DNA from: Niastella vici
Lineage (GTDB): Bacteria; Bacteroidota; Bacteroidia; Chitinophagales; Chitinophagaceae
Length of the DNA: 64,000 nucleotides
Direction of reading: 5' to 3'
Assembly: GCF_002077945.1 (NCBI RefSeq)
Contig: NZ_LVYD01000058.1
Span: 124,001 to 188,000, forward strand
Under the pieces are notes generated by a model. That model had not been told where the DNA came from. It made no database searches and worked only from the letters and a program-made list of their open reading frames with translations. Numbering within the stretch: the first letter of the stretch is position 1; each line of letters opens with the position of its first letter. This document shows positions 63,696-64,000 of this stretch, one piece after another. A program made the translations under genes and the position numbers.

Positions 63696-64000
63696 CTATT
63701 TATTCGTGACTACAGCCGCTTTACTGGCAGCCGAATCAGTTTTATTATTGCTATTATCTTCTTTATACAACTCACCCTGCTGTGCTTTGGCATTGGGCGG
63801 GTTACTGCCATGTATTGATTTAATATAGCTGGCAACATGGGCTATTTGTACGGGCGACAGATCGTCTTTCCAGCTGCGCATACCTTTTTCGGGCCAGCCA
63901 TATTTAATGGTTTTGAAAACATCTTTAATACCCCCGCCATGTAACCAGTAATCATCAGTTAAGTTGGGACCTACAATTCCTTCACCGGCTTTGCCATGAC
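63696..64000 (-). CDS. ccoP: cbb3-type cytochrome c oxidase subunit III, 3' part
   Basis: The gene continues past the window end. The visible reading frame begins with HGKAGEGIVGPNLTDDYWLHGG, the part after the second CxxCH heme motif (its final His is visible). It continues with GIKDVFKTIKYGWPEKGMRSWKDDLSPVQIAHVASYIKS, where the Met is an expected axial ligand, as in CcoP. The C-terminus is a Ser/Asn-rich tail. The ccoN/ccoO genes should lie beyond 64000. Confidence 0.9.
   Translation of the reverse strand, partial: HGKAGEGIVGPNLTDDYWLHGGGIKDVFKTIKYGWPEKGMRSWKDDLSPVQIAHVASYIKSIHGSNPPNAKAQQGELYKEDNSNNKTDSAASKAAVVTNK

Noticed and set aside
1-64000. CRISPR array, complete insertion sequence, prophage, rRNA or tRNA gene
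   Set aside because: I read both strands for repeated spacers, transposase or integrase ORFs and tRNA/rRNA-like segments and found none that I can support.

Overview
The window looks like chromosomal DNA of a Bacteroidota bacterium, most likely family Chitinophagaceae (Niastella/Chitinophaga-like). Evidence in the sequence: type IX secretion genes (gldJ, porU, porV, a PorP/SprF protein and a cargo protein with a C-terminal sorting domain), TAnnTTTG promoter boxes, bacillithiol synthesis (bshA), LytS/LytTR two-component pairs and cbb3 oxidase maturation genes. Genes are mostly housekeeping and envelope functions. I see no prophage, CRISPR array, complete insertion sequence, rRNA or tRNA.

Layout. 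1-5038: 3' part of a heavy-metal RND operon (outer membrane factor, adaptor, CzcA-type pump). 5062-11734: a second tripartite RND system on the minus strand behind an AraC regulator, with two strong hairpins between the regulator and the tolC-like gene. 11837-15532: small membrane protein, LytS/LytTR pair and MFS transporter. 15634-17232: secreted transglutaminase-like/TPR protein. 17434-20330: methionine genes metX and metZ around an OsmC gene. 20557-21363: CHAD protein. 21379-29555: murF, gldJ, porU and porV. 29643-34297: ispF, dut, a DUF4292 lipoprotein and two tandem EnvC-like proteins. 34379-40990: bshA, a frameshifted M28 peptidase, a small membrane-anchored protein, a tetrapyrrole-methylase-fold methyltransferase, an EI24 protein, 3-methyladenine glycosylase and an SGNH esterase. 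41308-48195: PorP/SprF protein, upp, anmK, a second M28 peptidase, a small secreted protein and a type IX cargo protein. 48392-52458: a probable four-gene operon (LiaF-like, DUF4288, LytS, LytTR) and a Crp/Fnr regulator. 52659-61059: adenine deaminase, a LolA-like secreted protein, GH31 glucosidase, a candidate 23-residue hydrophobic peptide, trmD, a PAS histidine kinase and a small membrane protein. 61068-64000: cbb3 oxidase accessory genes (TauE/SafE-like, fixH, ccoG) and the 3' end of ccoP.

Functional themes. Envelope assembly and stress dominate: peptidoglycan (murF, anmK, EnvC pair), type IX secretion and gliding, efflux, and LytS/LytTR signalling. The most interesting non-coding signals are: a 27-bp near-palindrome between divergent gldJ and porU; promoter boxes ending 4 nt before the ATG of murF, dut and trmD, which suggest leaderless mRNAs; a self-contained unit at 58180-58368 with a structured leader, a tiny hydrophobic ORF and a terminator; and families of interspersed palindromes, one of which appears to have become the C-terminal tail of a Crp/Fnr protein. 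Names come from motif recognition by eye; no database search was run.
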